Source: Methylococcales bacterium (lineage in GTDB: Bacteria; Pseudomonadota; Gammaproteobacteria; Methylococcales; Methylomonadaceae). From it: DNA of 64,000 nucleotides. Every line of letters starts with the position of its first letter. The stretch's first letter is position 1. The stretch is taken from assembly GCA_026399095.1 (NCBI GenBank), contig JAPLRP010000090.1:1-64000 (forward strand), in the 5' to 3' direction. A program made the position numbers and the translations under genes. The notes under the pieces are model-generated. The model was given only the letters and a program-made list of their open reading frames with translations, did not search any database and had not been told where the DNA came from. Of this stretch, positions 43,976 to 54,846 are shown piece after piece.

Positions 43976-45745
43976 TTAATTTCCCGCCGGTGTGGGTATT
44001 AATACTGCCGAGTATTTAGAATCCAGATCATTAACTTCAACCCCTCGTTCAGCAGCAATTGATTGAAGCGTTGATAAATGATTTTTATCAGCAATTAAAT
44101 AAATGGGGTGTTTGCGTGTCGCTAACCAATTTTTTGATTGTGTCACGGGAACTATACCTTCGGGCCAAGGTTTACCAGAATTTAAGGTAAATATTACATA
44201 ATTACTGGTCAATTCATTGCCCGTATTACTCAAAACGGTTACCAAGCGTTTGAGATAAAAGGGCAGGCCATTGGGAAGACATTCCATGCAAACCAGTTCG
44301 GTATCAGTCGATAAAGTGGTCGGGATACTCTTTGCTAAAGTACGTGCAGAGCGAGACTCAGCATAAAGCGATAAGACATCAAAATTAACTGTCATTAAAA
44401 GTACAGGGAAACTAATAAATGCCGCAAAAATAAGTTTAGTATTTTGTTTCCACAGTGCGTAAACAGAAAGCACGGCAACCACTCCAAAGGAAAGTGCCAT
44501 GGGTAGAATCGTAGGCATAAAAAGATCAAAAAGCTCAGGTTTTAATGATAGTCTGCTCTTTAGTAATTCAGGGTTAAAAGAAATAATCACTAACAATACA
44601 GCCGCTAGTATACTTAGTAACAGTAAAGGTATCGTTGCATGCCACACGATTTTGGCTTCACGGCCAGTAGTGTTCTGCAAAGCCAATGCAAAAATACGCG
44701 CAGTCAAAACGCCAAGAGCCATGACGCCCGTTAGAATATAGCCGGGTAATTTTGATTGAGAAACCGAGAAAAATAATACAACAACGATCGCCCAAATAAT
44801 AAAAAGACGATCAGCACGAGACCAGTCTTTTCTGTTTCGCCAAGCTATAACAACAGATTCCGGTAGCAAGAAACTCCAGGCAAAAAAAGTACTGGCAATA
44901 ATAGGAGCATAATAATAAAAAGGTGCTGTGCGGTGAAATTCAGTGGTAGTGAAACGGGCAACGGATTCTCTCATAATGCCGTAATAAGGAAAGTCAGGGC
45001 GAAGCAGGGACAACCCGATAAACCATGGCAAGACAATAGCAAAAAAAACAAGCCAATTACGCAGGGCAAAAACGCGTTTCAAGGCGACAAGTCTACCTTC
45101 AAAGCCATTAAAAATAGCAATGACCAAAGTGGGAATTAAAAAACCTACCGGGCCTTTAACCAGAGTGGCACAGCCGGCAGCTAAAGCACCAATCAAATAC
45201 CATCGAATACGTTGCTTTCCTTCGTATTCTTCAGCTAGAAAACAGGCAAAAATAGTTGAGGATACAAAAAAGGCCAGTGTCATATCAAAAATGACAATAC
45301 GTGAAAATGCCATATACAGTGGAGTTGACGATATAATTAACACAGCTAACATGGCAGTTCGCAGGTCGTACATTTTACGACAAAAGAAAAATACCGCTAC
45401 AACCAGTGAAAATCCAAACAAAGCTGAAGAAAGTCTGGCAATACCTTCTGACTCACCAAACATTTCAAAAGACAGAGCCACTGTTTTAAAGTAAAAGGCA
45501 GGCTTGTCAAGATAAGTGAGTCCATCATAGGTTGGCACTAACCAGGAGTGTGACAAACTCATTTCTCTTGCAACTTCTGCGTTGCGTCCTTCATCAGGTG
45601 AGATTAAGGCGAGTCCGCCCAAGTGACCGAAAAGCATATAGGCACTAAGAATAAAGGTAAAAACCAGCATCCAGCGGTTGGACTTAAAAAAGTACAGACT
45701 GCCATCATCGACAGAGTGGCTTACTTGGTCAGAAGATAAATTCAT
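43976..45745 (-). CDS. ArnT/GT83-like membrane glycosyltransferase
   Basis: GGLALISPDEGRNAEVAREM, TYDGLTYLDKPAFYF; many TMs. Confidence 0.88.
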   Translation of the reverse strand: MNLSSDQVSHSVDDGSLYFFKSNRWMLVFTFILSAYMLFGHLGGLALISPDEGRNAEVAREMSLSHSWLVPTYDGLTYLDKPAFYFKTVALSFEMFGESEGIARLSSALFGFSLVVAVFFFCRKMYDLRTAMLAVLIISSTPLYMAFSRIVIFDMTLAFFVSSTIFACFLAEEYEGKQRIRWYLIGALAAGCATLVKGPVGFLIPTLVIAIFNGFEGRLVALKRVFALRNWLVFFAIVLPWFIGLSLLRPDFPYYGIMRESVARFTTTEFHRTAPFYYYAPIIASTFFAWSFLLPESVVIAWRNRKDWSRADRLFIIWAIVVVLFFSVSQSKLPGYILTGVMALGVLTARIFALALQNTTGREAKIVWHATIPLLLLSILAAVLLVIISFNPELLKSRLSLKPELFDLFMPTILPMALSFGVVAVLSVYALWKQNTKLIFAAFISFPVLLMTVNFDVLSLYAESRSARTLAKSIPTTLSTDTELVCMECLPNGLPFYLKRLVTVLSNTGNELTSNYVIFTLNSGKPWPEGIVPVTQSKNWLATRKHPIYLIADKNHLSTLQSIAAERGVEVNDLDSKYSAVLIPTPAGN

Positions 45746-46349
45746 CGTTTGTTTAGTGCCTGTATAAGGGGATTAGATAAGAATGGTGTTGATTTTCGTG
45801 TTGAGGAAGTTGCTTTATTTATTGTAGTTTCACTGATTATGAAATCCAGATCTGACGACCTCGCTCGATTATATTTTTTACTGAGCCATAGAAAATATAG
45901 CAATGTTATCATAGGCGTTATATGGCGTCGACTAACGGTTAAAATCGAAAGGTTGTAATCTACAACTATAAGAATTTATTTGTGATTTTCAGATATTAAT
46001 ATGTTTATGTTATTCGGGCATTAATCAGTTAAGAGTTCAAGTATTTCTCCCAAATAAGTAAAGATGGATAGAAAAGATTGAACTTGTCTCTAAAATAAAG
46101 TTTGTAGATATATTTCTTATAGTCTTGGAACTTAATTACTATTTTCAGTACTAACGCTCAGTTATTGAAAAATCTGGCAACTGTTTAAATAAAAAAGTTG
46201 CTTGTTCTTGCTCCTGGTTCTATATACCAGAATACAGAACTTCGTGTATTGCCTGAAATGCCCCGTTTATTTCCCGCCTACCGCTTTAACCTACAGCCGA
46301 CTTCCAGTCCTTATTACCATTAGCTTAGCTATCTGTTGTATTTGGATAA

Positions 46350-47456
46350 ATGACGGTATATCCAAAATTTTTAATGAATAAAACTAATTTTATGTCACAG
46401 CAGTTTGCTAATTCTATAAATAACCATCTCAAAAGAGAAGACCTAATCCAAAACATTTCAAAATATGCCAAAGCCGATAATCGGAAAGCTACATGGCAAA
46501 TATTGAATACATTCATTCCTTATCTTGGACTATGGGTTGCAATGATTTTTTCGGTATTATATGGCTTTTCATATTGGATAACCTTACTATTATCGATCTT
46601 TGCATCTGGTTTTTTGGTGCGCATCTTTATCCTTTTTCATGACTGTTGCCATGTCGCATTTTTTTCTTCACGTCATGCAAACCGAATATTAGGATACATT
46701 GCCGGGATCCTGACCTTTACTCCGTTTGAAGATTGGCAGCGCACTCATGTCATCCATCATGCCGCATCAGGTGATCTGGATCGCCGTGGGGTAGGTGATG
46801 TCTGGACCTTGACTGTGGATGAATACCTTGCTGCGTCCAGACTTAAACGATTTTCTTACCGAGTTTTTCGTAACCCTTTATTGCTATTTGGTGTCATACC
46901 TCTTGTTCTGTTTTTAATTCTGCAACGCTTCCCCAGTTCGGGAGCAAGAAAACGTGAGCGCGATAGTGTAATTCTTACCAACATTGCTATTGTCGTTATT
47001 ATTGCGGTAATGAGTTTGACGTTGGGCTTTAAAAACTATCTGTTAATTCAGATGCCTATCATTATGATGGCGTCAACTGCCGGTATCTGGTTGTTCTATG
47101 TGCAGCACCAATATGAAGATACTTACTGGACTCGACATGAAAGTTGGAATTTAACGATGGCAGGTCTGGAAGGAAGTTCTTATTATAAATTACCTAAGAT
47201 ATTGCAATGGATAGTAGGTAACATTGGATTGCACCACATACATCATCTCAAAGCTAATATACCTAACTATAATCTGCAATGTTGCTACGATGAAGTTTCT
47301 GCATTACAGGTAAAGACGCCATTGACCTTAAGTAAAAGTATTAAATCACTATGGCTCAACCTATGGGATGAACAAAAGCAAAAGTTGGTAAGTTTTCGTT
47401 CAATAAAAATGTTACCTAGGGTGAGTAGCCAATCCACTATAACTTTACTAAATTAA
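46350..47456 (+). CDS. Fatty acid desaturase
   Basis: Histidine boxes HDCCH, HVIHHAASGDLDRRG, GLHHIHHL; TM segments. A start at MSQQF.. is possible. Confidence 0.9.
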   Translation: MTVYPKFLMNKTNFMSQQFANSINNHLKREDLIQNISKYAKADNRKATWQILNTFIPYLGLWVAMIFSVLYGFSYWITLLLSIFASGFLVRIFILFHDCCHVAFFSSRHANRILGYIAGILTFTPFEDWQRTHVIHHAASGDLDRRGVGDVWTLTVDEYLAASRLKRFSYRVFRNPLLLFGVIPLVLFLILQRFPSSGARKRERDSVILTNIAIVVIIAVMSLTLGFKNYLLIQMPIIMMASTAGIWLFYVQHQYEDTYWTRHESWNLTMAGLEGSSYYKLPKILQWIVGNIGLHHIHHLKANIPNYNLQCCYDEVSALQVKTPLTLSKSIKSLWLNLWDEQKQKLVSFRSIKMLPRVSSQSTITLLN

Positions 47457-47607
47457 TAAGATAAATACGATTTAACAGATGAAATGAAGGTTGTTTGGCA
47501 TTTCCCAAGATATTGTTACTTAGATACTTGAAAGGTAATATTAAAGACACTTTCTTTACTAAAACGAGTAAATCCTATATGTATGTCGGCGCTATAGTAA
47601 TTGCCCC

Positions 47608-48189
47608 TCAATGACGCTGGTAGGTTCCAATAAGCTCTGTTTGTTCAATGACATGCCCAGATATTGCTTTTTCAAGCTCTGTTTTATTCGGTGAGTGGAG
47701 ATCAGGCAGCTCAATATCCAGTGCATAAAGTTTAAAAAAGTAACGATGTTTGCCAATCGGCGGACAGGGACCACTATAGCCTGTCTGCTTCCAATCATTT
47801 TTACCTTGTTGAGTGCCTATAGGTAACTTTTTTTCTGCAATACCACGGGATAATTCAGTAATGCTTGGTGAAATGTTATAAAGCAACCAGTGAACCCATG
47901 TCATTTTTGGTTTGCTTGGATCAGGTGCATCGGGATCATCGACAATTAACACCAGACTTTTAGTTAAACCAGGCATCCCACGCCAGTTTAAAGCAGGTGA
48001 AATATCATTTCCATCACAGGTAAATGTGTGAGGGATTTCTCCCCGGTGACTAATATCTACTGACGTTAGTACAAAAGTCATATTTTTCACACCTTCAGCC
48101 CAAATAAACCGACTATAAAAACTACAGAAAATTAAAAAAATTACTCCGATAAATACAGATTTCTTTTTTAAATACATAAACAACCTCAA
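47608..48189 (-). CDS. YbhB/YbcL family Raf kinase inhibitor-like protein
   Basis: GEIPHTFTCDGNDISPALNWRGMP, SLVLIVDDPDAPD, YSGPCPPIGKHRYFFKLYALD; signal peptide. Confidence 0.95.
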   Translation of the reverse strand: MRLFMYLKKKSVFIGVIFLIFCSFYSRFIWAEGVKNMTFVLTSVDISHRGEIPHTFTCDGNDISPALNWRGMPGLTKSLVLIVDDPDAPDPSKPKMTWVHWLLYNISPSITELSRGIAEKKLPIGTQQGKNDWKQTGYSGPCPPIGKHRYFFKLYALDIELPDLHSPNKTELEKAISGHVIEQTELIGTYQRH

Positions 48190-48384
48190 CAGTTATAGTT
48201 ATTTTTATGGGTATGAGAAAAGATATTTAGCTTCCACACAAAAATAATAGACCTGCCTTGACTTGCTTGCAATCCGTAAAAATACTTATAGCCCTCACCT
48301 AAGAGGTTTAAAAAAACTCCTTTTATGTGACTGGATTTCCCCTGTCATTTGTTAACTAAGGCCTCAACTATAGATCAATATTGC

Positions 48385-51069
48385 TTAAGCCAGACTTTTA
48401 CTGGCCACTTCATAAACATCTTTCGAAACGTCTTCAGTAGCTATTATTCTTTCAAGTTCTGCTTTTATTAGCGCTTGTCTGCCTGGGTCATATCGTCGCC
48501 AGGAAGTTAAGGCACTTAACATACGAGAGGCAACTTGTGGATTTAAAGTATTAAGAGCAATGATTTGATCAGCCAGAAATTGATAACCTTGGCCATTTGC
48601 AGCGTGAAAATGCAATGGGTTGGCTTGGCTGAAGGCTCCAATCAGAGATCTAACTCGGTTTGGATTTTTTAAATCAAAAGCAGGATGTTGCATTAAGGCT
48701 TGCACAACGGCAAAGGTATCCGAATTATGACTTGACGCTTGTAATGCAAACCATTTATCAATAACCAATGCTTCTTCTTTCCATTGTTGATAAAAACTAG
48801 CGAGGCATTCTTGCTTGGCAGGATGTAAGCTATTGACAACCACTGCCAAGGCAGCCATTTGGTCGGTCATGTTTTTAGCGCTGATAAATTGCTGTTGTGA
48901 CCACTGCTGTATTTCGGTTTGTTCAAGTCTACCTAAATAAGCCAAGCAAACATTCTTGATACGCCTGCGGCCTATTGCACCGGCGTCAAATAAACCAGAC
49001 TCTTCCCGATTATTTTGCAGATACAGGTTTTTAAATTTTGATTGTAATGCTTCAGCTAAAGATAATAAGACAAATTCCCTCGTCTTGTGGATGGCTTCAA
49101 CATCAACAACCTGCATTTGTTCAGCTAAATACGTCTCCGAAGGCAAGCTTAATAACAAGGAAAAATAAGACAAGTCATCCCATGATTGATCTAGTATTTG
49201 TTTAAATGCTTTGATAATAATCGGGTTTATTTTTAATTCATGTCCATTTTGAAAATCAGTAATCAATCCTGCAATAACTTGTCCGGCAAGTTGTTGCCCT
49301 GCTTCCCAACGATTAAATGTATCAGTGTCAAAGCTTAATAAAAATGCAAGCTCTTCAAGGCTGCGCTCTATAACCAACTTAACCGGCGCGGAAAAACTTC
49401 TTAAAATTGAAATGATCGGTTGTTCTTTAAGACCTTCAAAGACAAAATTTTGCTCGGCTTGGGTTAGTTGCAAAATAACTTCATCAGTCAAAGTACTGCC
49501 TTGTAATTTACAAGGTGCTTTTCCGCCGTCTTTGTTGATTAAACCAACCTTAACCGGTATATGAAGCGGTTCTTTAACGTCCTGTCCTGGAGTTGCAGGG
49601 CAATGTTGCTTGATAGTTATCGATAAGGTTTGTGCAACAGAGTCGTAAGTTTGTTGAACAGTTAATACAGGTGTTCCTGCTTGCTCATACCAGCGACGAA
49701 ATTGTGTTAAATCAATGTCATTGGCTGCTTCCATTGCGTTGACGAAATCATCACAAGTAACAGCTTGACCATCATGACGTTCAAAATATAAATCACTGCC
49801 TTTGCGAAAACCTTCCGCACCGACTAAGGTATGAATCATACGCACAACTTCTGCACCTTTTTCATAAACGGTTAAGGTATAAAAGTTGTTGATTTCTATA
49901 TAGGCATTGGGTCGGATTGGATGCGCCATAGGGCCGGCATCCTCTGAGAACTGGCGAGTACGAAGATTAATTACATCTTCTATCCGCTTAACCGCTTTGG
50001 ACGTTCTGTCGCCGGTAAACTCTTGATCACGAAATACCGTAAAGCCTTCTTTCAAACTTAGCTGAAACCAATCTCGGCAGGTAATACGATTACCTGTCCA
50101 GTTATGGAAATATTCGTGGCCGATAACACCTTCAATATGTTCATAATCAAAGTCGGTTGCAGTATCTGGACGTGCCAGTACAAATTTGGTATTGAACACA
50201 TTAAGGCCTTTGTTCTCCATTGCGCCCATATTGAAATGACCGACAGCTACAATCATGTATAAATCCAGATCGTATTCAAGACCATACACTTGTTCATCCC
50301 AGTGCATCGAATTTTTAAGTGACTGCATCGCATGGGCACATTTATCCAGATCATGTTTTTCAACGAAAATCTGCAAGCTGATTTTGCGACCTGACTGAGT
50401 TATATAACTATCCTCAACACAATCTAATTGTCCGGCAACCAGCGCAAATAAATAGCAGGGCTTGTTAAAGGGATCTTTCCAAGTGACCCAGTGCCGATTA
50501 TCGCTTAACTCACCTTGTGCGATTTTGTTACCGTTAGATAATAAAACCGGATAGTTGTCTTTGTCACCCGTCAGCGTCGTGGTGAATTTTGCCATGACAT
50601 CGGGTCTATCAAGAAAATAAGTGATTTTTCTAAAACCTTCTGCTTCGCATTGGGTGCATAACATGCTGTTGGAAAGATACAAACCTTCTAAAGCCGTGTT
50701 GGCTTTTGGGTTAATAGTGTTTTCGATGGTTAATACAAAATCTCGGTGTTGTGGGACTAGATGAATAATCAATGAATCAGTTGTTTGCTGATAGTCCTGT
50801 TCAGATAACGCCATGTCGTCATTCATAACTATACTGATTAATGTCAGGTTTTCACCTGCCAAAATAAGTGGTACATCGCCCGTTTTACTATCGGGATTTC
50901 TACTTAAAGTTAGCCGTGAGACAACCTTGGTATTCTCTTCAGCTAGTGTAAAATTTAAATCAACAGTCCTAATTAGATAATCTGGTACGGTGTAGTCTTT
51001 TAAATAAATAGTTTGTGGGCTAGTTTCGCGCATTTTCATACCTGCTGTGATGTTGTTTTTTGGATGCAA
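48385..51069 (-). CDS. pepN: Aminopeptidase N
   Basis: VGHFNMGAMENKGLNVFN, VIGHEYFHNWTGNRITCRDWFQLSLKEGFTVFRDQEF. Confidence 0.98.
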   Translation of the reverse strand: MHPKNNITAGMKMRETSPQTIYLKDYTVPDYLIRTVDLNFTLAEENTKVVSRLTLSRNPDSKTGDVPLILAGENLTLISIVMNDDMALSEQDYQQTTDSLIIHLVPQHRDFVLTIENTINPKANTALEGLYLSNSMLCTQCEAEGFRKITYFLDRPDVMAKFTTTLTGDKDNYPVLLSNGNKIAQGELSDNRHWVTWKDPFNKPCYLFALVAGQLDCVEDSYITQSGRKISLQIFVEKHDLDKCAHAMQSLKNSMHWDEQVYGLEYDLDLYMIVAVGHFNMGAMENKGLNVFNTKFVLARPDTATDFDYEHIEGVIGHEYFHNWTGNRITCRDWFQLSLKEGFTVFRDQEFTGDRTSKAVKRIEDVINLRTRQFSEDAGPMAHPIRPNAYIEINNFYTLTVYEKGAEVVRMIHTLVGAEGFRKGSDLYFERHDGQAVTCDDFVNAMEAANDIDLTQFRRWYEQAGTPVLTVQQTYDSVAQTLSITIKQHCPATPGQDVKEPLHIPVKVGLINKDGGKAPCKLQGSTLTDEVILQLTQAEQNFVFEGLKEQPIISILRSFSAPVKLVIERSLEELAFLLSFDTDTFNRWEAGQQLAGQVIAGLITDFQNGHELKINPIIIKAFKQILDQSWDDLSYFSLLLSLPSETYLAEQMQVVDVEAIHKTREFVLLSLAEALQSKFKNLYLQNNREESGLFDAGAIGRRRIKNVCLAYLGRLEQTEIQQWSQQQFISAKNMTDQMAALAVVVNSLHPAKQECLASFYQQWKEEALVIDKWFALQASSHNSDTFAVVQALMQHPAFDLKNPNRVRSLIGAFSQANPLHFHAANGQGYQFLADQIIALNTLNPQVASRMLSALTSWRRYDPGRQALIKAELERIIATEDVSKDVYEVASKSLA

Positions 51070-51424
51070 AAATAGCGATTAAAACCCAAGCCATCATAAA
51101 ACTGACTCCGCCTATTGGGGTAAATATGCCTAACCATTTTAAATCGAGTATTGCCAATAGATACAGGCTTCCAGAAAAAATGAGTATGCCAACAAACATA
51201 AGCCAGCCTGCCCAAATCAGTAATTTGGACTCAGGAACTTGCTGGCGTATGAGGGCAATAGCAATCAACCCTAGCGCATGCCATATTTGGTAAGTGACGC
51301 CGGTTTGATAGACAGCTAGCATTTCGGGACTTAAGATGGCTTTTAAACCATGAGCGCCAAAAGCACCCATTCCAACACCAATCAGAGCGCTGAGTGCGCC
51401 TAGAAATAAAAAACCGGATTGCAT
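51020..51424 (-). CDS. DUF423 family membrane protein
   Basis: GMGAFGAHGLKAILSPEMLAVYQTGVTYQIWHALGLI. Confidence 0.93.
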   Translation of the reverse strand: MQSGFLFLGALSALIGVGMGAFGAHGLKAILSPEMLAVYQTGVTYQIWHALGLIAIALIRQQVPESKLLIWAGWLMFVGILIFSGSLYLLAILDLKWLGIFTPIGGVSFMMAWVLIAIFASKKQHHSRYENARN

Positions 51425-51425
51425 A

Positions 51426-51947
51426 TTATTTTTCCATTAATCTGGGCATCAATTGAACTAGGTTACAAGGTCTGGTTCGATAATCCAGTTGTTCTTTAAT
51501 TAAGCTATCCCAAGCGGTTTTACATGCACCTGAGGAACCAGGCAAACAAAAAAGATAAGTAGCATTAGCGACTCCGGCAAGTGCTCTAGATTGTATGGTT
51601 GATGTTTTAATATCCTGATAAGACAGCATCCTAAAAGTTTCGCCGAAACCATCCAGTACTTTATCCAATAAAGGCGCCACGGCTTCAGGTGTTCCATCCC
51701 TGCCGGTAACACCTGTGCCACCTGTGCTTATCACCACATTGATGTTATCTGAGGCAATCCAGTTTGAGATAATAGCCCTGATCTGATAAATATCATCGGG
51801 TACTATTTTCTTTTCCAGAACATGGTGTCCAGCTTCTGTTGCACGATCTACCAACGTTTTACCCGAGGTGTCATCCGCATCCGTGCGCGTGTCTGAGACC
51901 ACTAATACGGCAATTTTTAAGGGGATAAATTGTTTTTCTGGACTCAA
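51426..51947 (-). CDS. moaB: Molybdenum cofactor biosynthesis protein B
   Basis: VSDTRTDADDTSGKTLVDRATEAGH, ISTGGTGVTGRDGTPEAV, FCLPGSSGACKTAWDSLI. Confidence 0.97.
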   Translation of the reverse strand: MSPEKQFIPLKIAVLVVSDTRTDADDTSGKTLVDRATEAGHHVLEKKIVPDDIYQIRAIISNWIASDNINVVISTGGTGVTGRDGTPEAVAPLLDKVLDGFGETFRMLSYQDIKTSTIQSRALAGVANATYLFCLPGSSGACKTAWDSLIKEQLDYRTRPCNLVQLMPRLMEK

Positions 51948-52021
51948 TGTATATGCTCAGTGTTTTGTAAATATCGGAGTAGTCTTTTGTATAAAGCAAC
52001 CGCCAAGGATTACCTTTACAG

Positions 52022-53386
52022 TTATCTTAACACAACAAAGAAGCCTTCCTGTCCGCGTTGAATATTAATGAGCAAGGCATTGTTGGGGTCGACAACTTTT
52101 TGTAATTCAGCAAGATTAAGTACACGATAGCGATTTGCGGAAATGATAACGTCGCCGGGACGTAAACCCATGCGCCAGGCATAAGACGAGTTTTGTATCT
52201 TCTCGATTAAAATACCTTCAGGTTGATCTTTTTCGGTTGTGGATAATACCGTACCTTTTAATAAGCGATGAAGTTTTTCGCCCGCCAATTGAGGCTGTTC
52301 CTGTTTACCAATAGTCGCAACCACTGATTTTTTTTCGTTACCACGAAAATATTCAATATTAACGTTATCGCCAATTTGCAATAAGCCCACTATATTGCGG
52401 ATATCTTGACTACTTTTAACTGGGTGACCGTTAGCCAGCACAATAATATCGCCTGGTTCTAATCCCGCTTTTGCGGCAGGTGAATTGCTTTCAATTCGAC
52501 TAATAGCCGCGCCTTGTTTATTTTCAAGATTAAATGCATTAACCAGTTCAGGTGTTAAATCCTGAGTGGTTACACCGAGCAAACCACGTTTAACTTCACC
52601 GTGTTTAACCAGTAAATCTTTAATGGGCATAATCATCTTGGTAGGGATTGCAAAACCTATTCCGACATTACCACCATTGGGCGCCAGAATTGCTGTATTC
52701 ATGCCGACTAATTCACCTCGAAGATTAACCAAGGCACCTCCCGAATTGCCCGGATTAATAGAAGCATCGGTTTGGATAAAATCTTCATAGCCTTCTATAC
52801 CAAGACCCGAGCGACCCAAGGCACTGACAATGCCTGAGGTTACGGTTTGCCCCAAACCAAATGGATTACCAATGGCAACCACGAAATCACCCACTTTTAA
52901 TTGACTGGAGTCAGCAATGGGAAGTTGCGTTAAATTGTTGGCAGGCACCTTAATAATAGCGATATCAGCTTCAGGATCCGTACCAATTAATTCGGCATTA
53001 AGTTGGCGGCCATCATTTAAAGTAACCATGATTTTATCTGCCTTATCAATAACGTGGTTATTAGTAAGCACCAAGCCTTGGCTACTGTCTATAATCACAC
53101 CCGAGCCCAGGCTGTTTTTCTGTTGCTGCCGTGATTGATTGGGCACATTAAAAAATTGACGAAAATACGGATCCTGCATTAAGGGATTTTCGTTAACTTG
53201 AATATTGGTTGAGGTGGAAATATTGACCACTGCTGGCATACTGTGTTCCAACATCGGCGCCAGAGAGGGTAATGGTTGCCCATCAACATAAGGCGGCAAA
53301 CCGGCAGCAGAGACTGTCAGTGGTGCAGACAAACAAGTGGAAAAGATAGACATCAAAAACAGTTTTTTTACTAATGGTGTACTCAT
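52022..53386 (-). CDS. Do family serine endopeptidase (DegQ/MucD-like)
   Basis: TNNHVIDKAD, ADIAIIKV, GNSGGALVNLRGELVGMN; two PDZ domains. Confidence 0.97.
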   Translation of the reverse strand: MSTPLVKKLFLMSIFSTCLSAPLTVSAAGLPPYVDGQPLPSLAPMLEHSMPAVVNISTSTNIQVNENPLMQDPYFRQFFNVPNQSRQQQKNSLGSGVIIDSSQGLVLTNNHVIDKADKIMVTLNDGRQLNAELIGTDPEADIAIIKVPANNLTQLPIADSSQLKVGDFVVAIGNPFGLGQTVTSGIVSALGRSGLGIEGYEDFIQTDASINPGNSGGALVNLRGELVGMNTAILAPNGGNVGIGFAIPTKMIMPIKDLLVKHGEVKRGLLGVTTQDLTPELVNAFNLENKQGAAISRIESNSPAAKAGLEPGDIIVLANGHPVKSSQDIRNIVGLLQIGDNVNIEYFRGNEKKSVVATIGKQEQPQLAGEKLHRLLKGTVLSTTEKDQPEGILIEKIQNSSYAWRMGLRPGDVIISANRYRVLNLAELQKVVDPNNALLINIQRGQEGFFVVLR

Positions 53387-53516
53387 CAGGATTTCTCAGG
53401 GATTGTTAAACACGCATGACAGACAATATAAGTTTAAAAACGTTTAATACAAGTGCAAAAAATTAGAAAAATGGTTAGGCGAGTGAAAAGATAGATCAGC
53501 ATAAAGCCCTACAAAC

Positions 53517-53550
53517 AAAAAAGGGCGAGAATATTGATCTCGCCCTTTTT
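53517..53550 (-). terminator. Rho-independent terminator
   Basis: aaaaaaGGGCGAGAatattgaTCTCGCCCttttt just downstream of the LeuB-like gene. Confidence 0.9.
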
Positions 53551-53573
53551 ATGCTGCTTAAAGAGTGAGTGTT

Positions 53574-54680
53574 TTAAACTTTTGGCATGGCTCTCAGTTT
53601 TTCTACAACCTTATCGCCAAATTCAACCGTATTAATCATGATAACACCAGTGCCTGGCTTTGAAAGATCAGCCGTTGAGTAACCATCAGCAAAGACGCCT
53701 TGCATGGCAGCCCAAACATTTTTGGCTTCTTCCGCCATATCAAAACTGTTTTCCAGCATCATCGCAACCGAACCAATCATAGAGTAAGGATTAGCAATAT
53801 TTTTACCGGCAATATCAGGTGCAGAGCCATGAGAAGGTTCATAGTAAGCTTTGTCATCACCCAAGCAAGCAGAAGGCATAAGACCTAGCGAACCTAAAAT
53901 ACCACCACCCTGATCACTCAAAATATCACCGAACATATTTTCCATAACCATAACATCAAATTGAGTCGGTCTCAGGCAAAGATTGGTCGCCGCTGAATCG
54001 ACTAATTGATGAATAACTTCAACATCGGGATATTCAACAGCAACTTCATCCAGTATTTCATTCCATAATACGCTGGATTTTAGAACATTACTTTTGTGGA
54101 TGTTATGTAATATTTTTTTACGTTTACTGGCTAATTTAAAGGCTTGGTGCAAAATACGTTTAATCTGTAATTCATCATATTCTAATGTTTCTTTTACATA
54201 GCGTAAGCCTTGTTCGTTAACACCCATTTCCTTGTTGCCAAAATACAGGCCGCCTACTAATTCACGCACCATAATAATATCAATGCCTTCACCGATAATT
54301 TCAGCTTTTAGGGGTGAAAAATGACCTAAAGCTTTGGGTAAAAAAACCGGCCTAAAGTTTGCATAAGTATTGTAACGGCGACGAAGAGGCAATAATGCCC
54401 CACGTTCAGGCTGTTTATCAATGGGAATCTTTTTGGATTCTTCATGACTTAAACCAATAGTACCTTTTAAAATAGCATCCGCTTGATCGCAAATATCAAT
54501 AGTTGCTTGTGGAAAGGCATCGCCAAATTCAAAATAAGCGCAGGCGCCAAAAGCCGCAGGCATCAGTTCAAAAGTAACATCATTGCGTTCTTCTATAACT
54601 TTAAGTACCTTGATGGCTTCTTTAGTAATTTCCGGACCGATACCGTCACCGGCCAGCACTGCGATTTTATAATTTTTCAT
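53574..54680 (-). CDS. Isocitrate/isopropylmalate dehydrogenase family protein (LeuB-like)
   Basis: VLAGDGIGPEITKEAIKVL, MVRELVGGLYFG, MENMFGDILSDQGGGILGSLGLMPSA, EPSHGSAPDIAGKNIANPYSMI. Confidence 0.95.
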   Translation of the reverse strand: MKNYKIAVLAGDGIGPEITKEAIKVLKVIEERNDVTFELMPAAFGACAYFEFGDAFPQATIDICDQADAILKGTIGLSHEESKKIPIDKQPERGALLPLRRRYNTYANFRPVFLPKALGHFSPLKAEIIGEGIDIIMVRELVGGLYFGNKEMGVNEQGLRYVKETLEYDELQIKRILHQAFKLASKRKKILHNIHKSNVLKSSVLWNEILDEVAVEYPDVEVIHQLVDSAATNLCLRPTQFDVMVMENMFGDILSDQGGGILGSLGLMPSACLGDDKAYYEPSHGSAPDIAGKNIANPYSMIGSVAMMLENSFDMAEEAKNVWAAMQGVFADGYSTADLSKPGTGVIMINTVEFGDKVVEKLRAMPKV

Positions 54681-54846
54681 GTGTACCTATTGATGTCTGT
54701 TTGAGATTCACGAAGTGAGGCTTTGTAAAACTGGCTATTTTACTGTATTTTTTATGTAGAGCCGTAAGAAAAACAAGTTGCAAGTAATAACGGCTAGAGT
54801 AAGAATAGATTTTGTTTTTTAATGCCAAGTTTAACAAGGTGATTAT

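Noticed and set aside
45120-45494. 124-aa plus-strand ORF inside the ArnT-like gene
   Set aside because: Antisense to a confident membrane-protein CDS; no motifs.
45749-45958. 69-aa ORF upstream of the ArnT-like gene
   Set aside because: No family signature; lies in a divergent intergenic region.
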